Part shown: positions 61,736 through 64,000 of the stretch, piece by piece
Numbering within the stretch: the stretch's first letter is position 1
Layout: each line of letters starts with the position of its first letter
NCBI GenBank assembly: GCA_963763135.1
Contig: CAVXNJ010000012.1
Location: 124,001-188,000 of the forward strand
Reading direction: 5' to 3'
DNA: 64,000 nt
Source of the DNA: JANMZO01 sp963763135
Lineage (GTDB): Bacteria > Actinomycetota > Acidimicrobiia > Acidimicrobiales > JANYDT01
Made by a program: the position numbers and the translations under genes
Notes under the pieces: generated by a model
The model's database searches: none
The model's input: only the letters and a program-made list of their open reading frames with translations
Told to the model about the DNA's origin: nothing

Positions 61736-63264
61736 GGCATCCAATTCGCTTCACCGATCGTTGCGTGAGGTGGAACGACGCTTCCGCTCCAGCGGCGAGG
61801 TAGTCGCTGCTGTGGCGGGCACCGCCGTGATCAGCGATCGCCGCCAGATCGCTCTTGCGCACCAGATAGCCCGTGATTCGGACGAACTCGTTGTTGTCGA
61901 GATTGAACGTGAAGTCGCGCATTCCCGAAACAAAAGCGCCTCGGATGATGTCAACCATCGCTGAAGGGTTTCGCACCACCGTTTCGTCGACGTGGAAGAT
62001 GTCGCTTACGCCCGACGCGAACAGGCGATGATGCGGGGCCACCGTCGTGATGTGTTCGAGCATCGCCGGTTCATCGCCGACCGGAATGCGGGTTCCGGCC
62101 GTCACGTCGTGGTCGAGATCGATGCCACTTTGGCTGTGCAGGTAGCACCGGCCACGCTCCTCCCTCGCAATATGGCATCGGACGATTGGCCACCAACTCG
62201 GCGACGCGTTCGACCACCCGCCGACTGACGGCGTCGACTTCCTCGCTGTGCCCGTATCGGCCCTCCCGACCTTCGTAAGCCCACAGAAGATTCACGCACT
62301 CGGCCAGGCCGAAGATTCCGAACATGGCGGAGAAGCGATCGATGTCGATCAGCCCTTCAGCGGCGAGCCAGTGGGAGTCGAAGAAGTGCTGTCCTTCGAC
62401 CAGGCTCCGAATTCGGGCCTCGGCCAGCTCAGCGGTGAGTTCGACGTAGCGGGGAAGTGTGGTGGCGAGGAACTCGTCGATCGTTCCGGCATGTTGGAGG
62501 GCAACTTCCTTCAGGTTGAGGCGCACCAGCGTGTGGGCGCCCCCGCCGATCTTCAGCGAGTTGTAGCAACTCACGGCGGCATAGTGTTCGCCGTGATCGC
62601 CGACCATCATCGGATGGTTGACGAAGTGCGGCTTTCCGGTCTCGAAGACCGTTCGAACGGCATCTTCAATAAGGTCGTCGGGGGTGATCTGCGGGTCGAC
62701 CTTGAGGGTGATGTTCGGGACGGCCTGCCGTAGCGACCGCTCGACGCGAAAGATCGACCGGGCGATACGGCTGTCGTGTGGTCCGAGGTCAAGATGCACG
62801 AACGCGTCGGGCAACATGCGGTCGATGCCGATCCAGAACCTGCGCAGTTTGCTGTCTAGTTCGGCATCCGACATGGTGTCGTCGACAAAGGGTGCAAGCA
62901 CTTTGTCGAGATCGCCGAGGTACACCGGGTACGTCGTGACGCTCGGAACCTGCGAGTACATGATCTGGAGGAAGGCGAGCGCATCGTCGAGGTTGGTGGG
63001 AGGCGGCAACTCCAGATAGGTCAGCCCCTGACTGATTGCCTTGACGTAGTCGGGAAGGATGTAGCGCGCAGTGAAGGGGGCGTGCCCTTCGTACATGTCG
63101 CAGATGATCCGTTTTTCGAGCGCCTCCGCACATTCGCTCGACACCGCCGGATACGGCAGCATGTCGGTCGCCAATCCGGCCAAGCGGCGTACCTTCTGGT
63201 CGTAGCCGAGCGCTACGTTTTCGACAATCCCGCGGGCCCGTTCGGCGAACTCGTTTGCGTCCAT
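61716..63264 (-). CDS. yjjI: YjjI-family glycyl radical enzyme, one-base frameshift
   Basis: Glycyl radical enzyme of unknown substrate. The N-terminal part contains KRIICDMYEG and HPMMVGDHGEHY; the catalytic cysteine is likely in AAVSCYNSLKIGGGAH; the C-terminus carries the radical glycine region FVRITGYLVRKSD. The frame breaks near 62165-62170, where one base too many separates PMPY from the segment CYLHSQSGIDLDHDVTAG. After removing it the product is about 515 residues, matching YjjI. ATG 63264 is the start. Glycyl radical enzymes work only without oxygen, so the organism may meet anoxia. Confidence 0.88.
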
Positions 63265-63450
63265 GTGCCGACGATAAGGACCCCCTACCCTCCCGGCTAG
63301 GGCCGAAAGTCGGAACATCGTCGCTGCTGATCACGGTCGAGCGCGCCGGTTCGCCCGGACGCGAGTTGACTCGGGAGCCACCGGCGCGGTCTCATGGGGA
63401 TTGCCGATTGTGCTCCAGGCACCTGCGGCAGCGATGGGGGGCCAGCGCGA

Positions 63451-64000
63451 ATGGAAATCCAACTACTCGATGCCACCTTTGGAGCCGTCGTCCACGGGCT
63501 CAAACTCGCAGGTCTCAGCGACGCCGAGTGGGACGAGCTCTACCGGACCTGGCTGGATCGTGCACTGCTGATCTTTCCCGATCAGCATCTGAGTCGTGAG
63601 CAACAGATCGCGTTTGCGAAACGCTTCGGCCCGCTCGAATTCGAGATCGCCCCGATCAGCAACGTTCGCAAAGACGGTTCACTTCGTGACGAGGCCGACA
63701 ACGACGACGTCATGAAGATCCTCAAAGGCAACATGGGGTGGCACGCCGACAGCACCTACATGCCCCTTCAAGCCAAGGGGGCGGTGTTCAGCGCTGAAGT
63801 GGTGCCGACGATCGGCGGGCACACCGGGTTTGCCGACATGCGAGCTGCGTACGACGCGCTGGATTCCGACCGGCGGGCGCAGGTCGATGAGCTGGCCGCG
63901 TTTCATTCGCTGTACTACAGCCAGTCGAAGCTGGACCAGGTCGTCGGTGCGCCGGGTCGAGTCGGCGAATACAGCGGTTACGGTTTTCATGATGGCCCGG
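63451..64000 (+). CDS. TauD/TfdA-family dioxygenase (partial, runs off the end)
   Basis: Fe(II)/2OG dioxygenase truncated by the window end after 183 codons. ATG 63451 begins MEIQLLDATFGAVVHGLKL; LIFPDQHLSREQQIAFAKRFGPLE is typical of the TauD fold, with the metal motif HADSTYM and GGHTGFADMRAAYDAL. Members cleave taurine, alkyl sulfates or aromatic ethers, or hydroxylate other substrates. The catalytic C-terminal histidine and arginine lie beyond the window. It is divergent from the glycyl radical gene. Confidence 0.85.
   Translation, partial: MEIQLLDATFGAVVHGLKLAGLSDAEWDELYRTWLDRALLIFPDQHLSREQQIAFAKRFGPLEFEIAPISNVRKDGSLRDEADNDDVMKILKGNMGWHADSTYMPLQAKGAVFSAEVVPTIGGHTGFADMRAAYDALDSDRRAQVDELAAFHSLYYSQSKLDQVVGAPGRVGEYSGYGFHDGP

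Overview
The window is GC-rich, gene-dense bacterial DNA. It most resembles an actinobacterium, probably of the Acidimicrobiia; this is inferred from family content and gene order, not proven. Pointers are two ECF sigma/anti-sigma pairs with RskA-type anti-sigma factors, a SigK-like sigma beside a fasciclin protein, a KimA/CeoB/CeoC-type potassium block ordered as in mycobacteria, a TIGR03086 (mycothiol-type) protein and a TAP-like exported hydrolase. I found no rRNA, tRNA, CRISPR array, transposase or phage gene.

Layout. 0.2-5.3 kb: PEP carboxylase downstream of a COG4315 protein/ECF sigma/anti-sigma operon. 5.4-9.7 kb: SDR oxidoreductase, B12-binding-type protein, SRPBCC protein, methyltransferase and a soluble PAS chemoreceptor with a DosR-like box upstream. 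9.9-16.7 kb: bifunctional beta-oxidation enzyme, then a SigK/RskA-like pair, a molybdopterin oxidoreductase and a two-domain fasciclin protein. 16.9-20.4 kb: ABC-2 exporter operon and a glutamine-amidotransferase-fold hydrolase. 20.5-26.9 kb: potassium block on the minus strand (small membrane protein, KdpD-like kinase, KdpE, KimA-like importer, two TrkA/RCK proteins, OB-fold protein). 27.1-30.2 kb: diguanylate cyclase and cysK-cysE.

30.4-53.1 kb is an accessory catabolic region. It holds four phytanoyl-CoA-dioxygenase-like enzymes, two luciferase-like flavin oxidoreductases, a P450, an ABC importer with its binding protein, DapA-like and LarA-like enzymes, an amidohydrolase, a sulfatase, a transketolase-like enzyme and two local regulators (LysR, XRE-cupin). 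A short inverted repeat, ATTGA-N5-TCAAT, recurs in several of its promoters and may tie part of it into one regulon. 53.3-64 kb: ureohydrolase, exported hydrolase, a second P450, USP, EVE and CAP-domain proteins, a YjjI/YjjW glycyl-radical pair and the start of a TauD/TfdA dioxygenase running off the end.

Two features run through the window. Seven otherwise conserved genes are each broken by a single-base indel, which looks like residual sequencing error; I annotate them as full genes. Intergenic regions are unusually rich in short tandem repeats with unrelated units (10, 16, 17, 24, 60, 60-61 and 68 bp), three of which duplicate a start codon. One 60-61-bp hairpin-forming repeat occurs at two distant loci.
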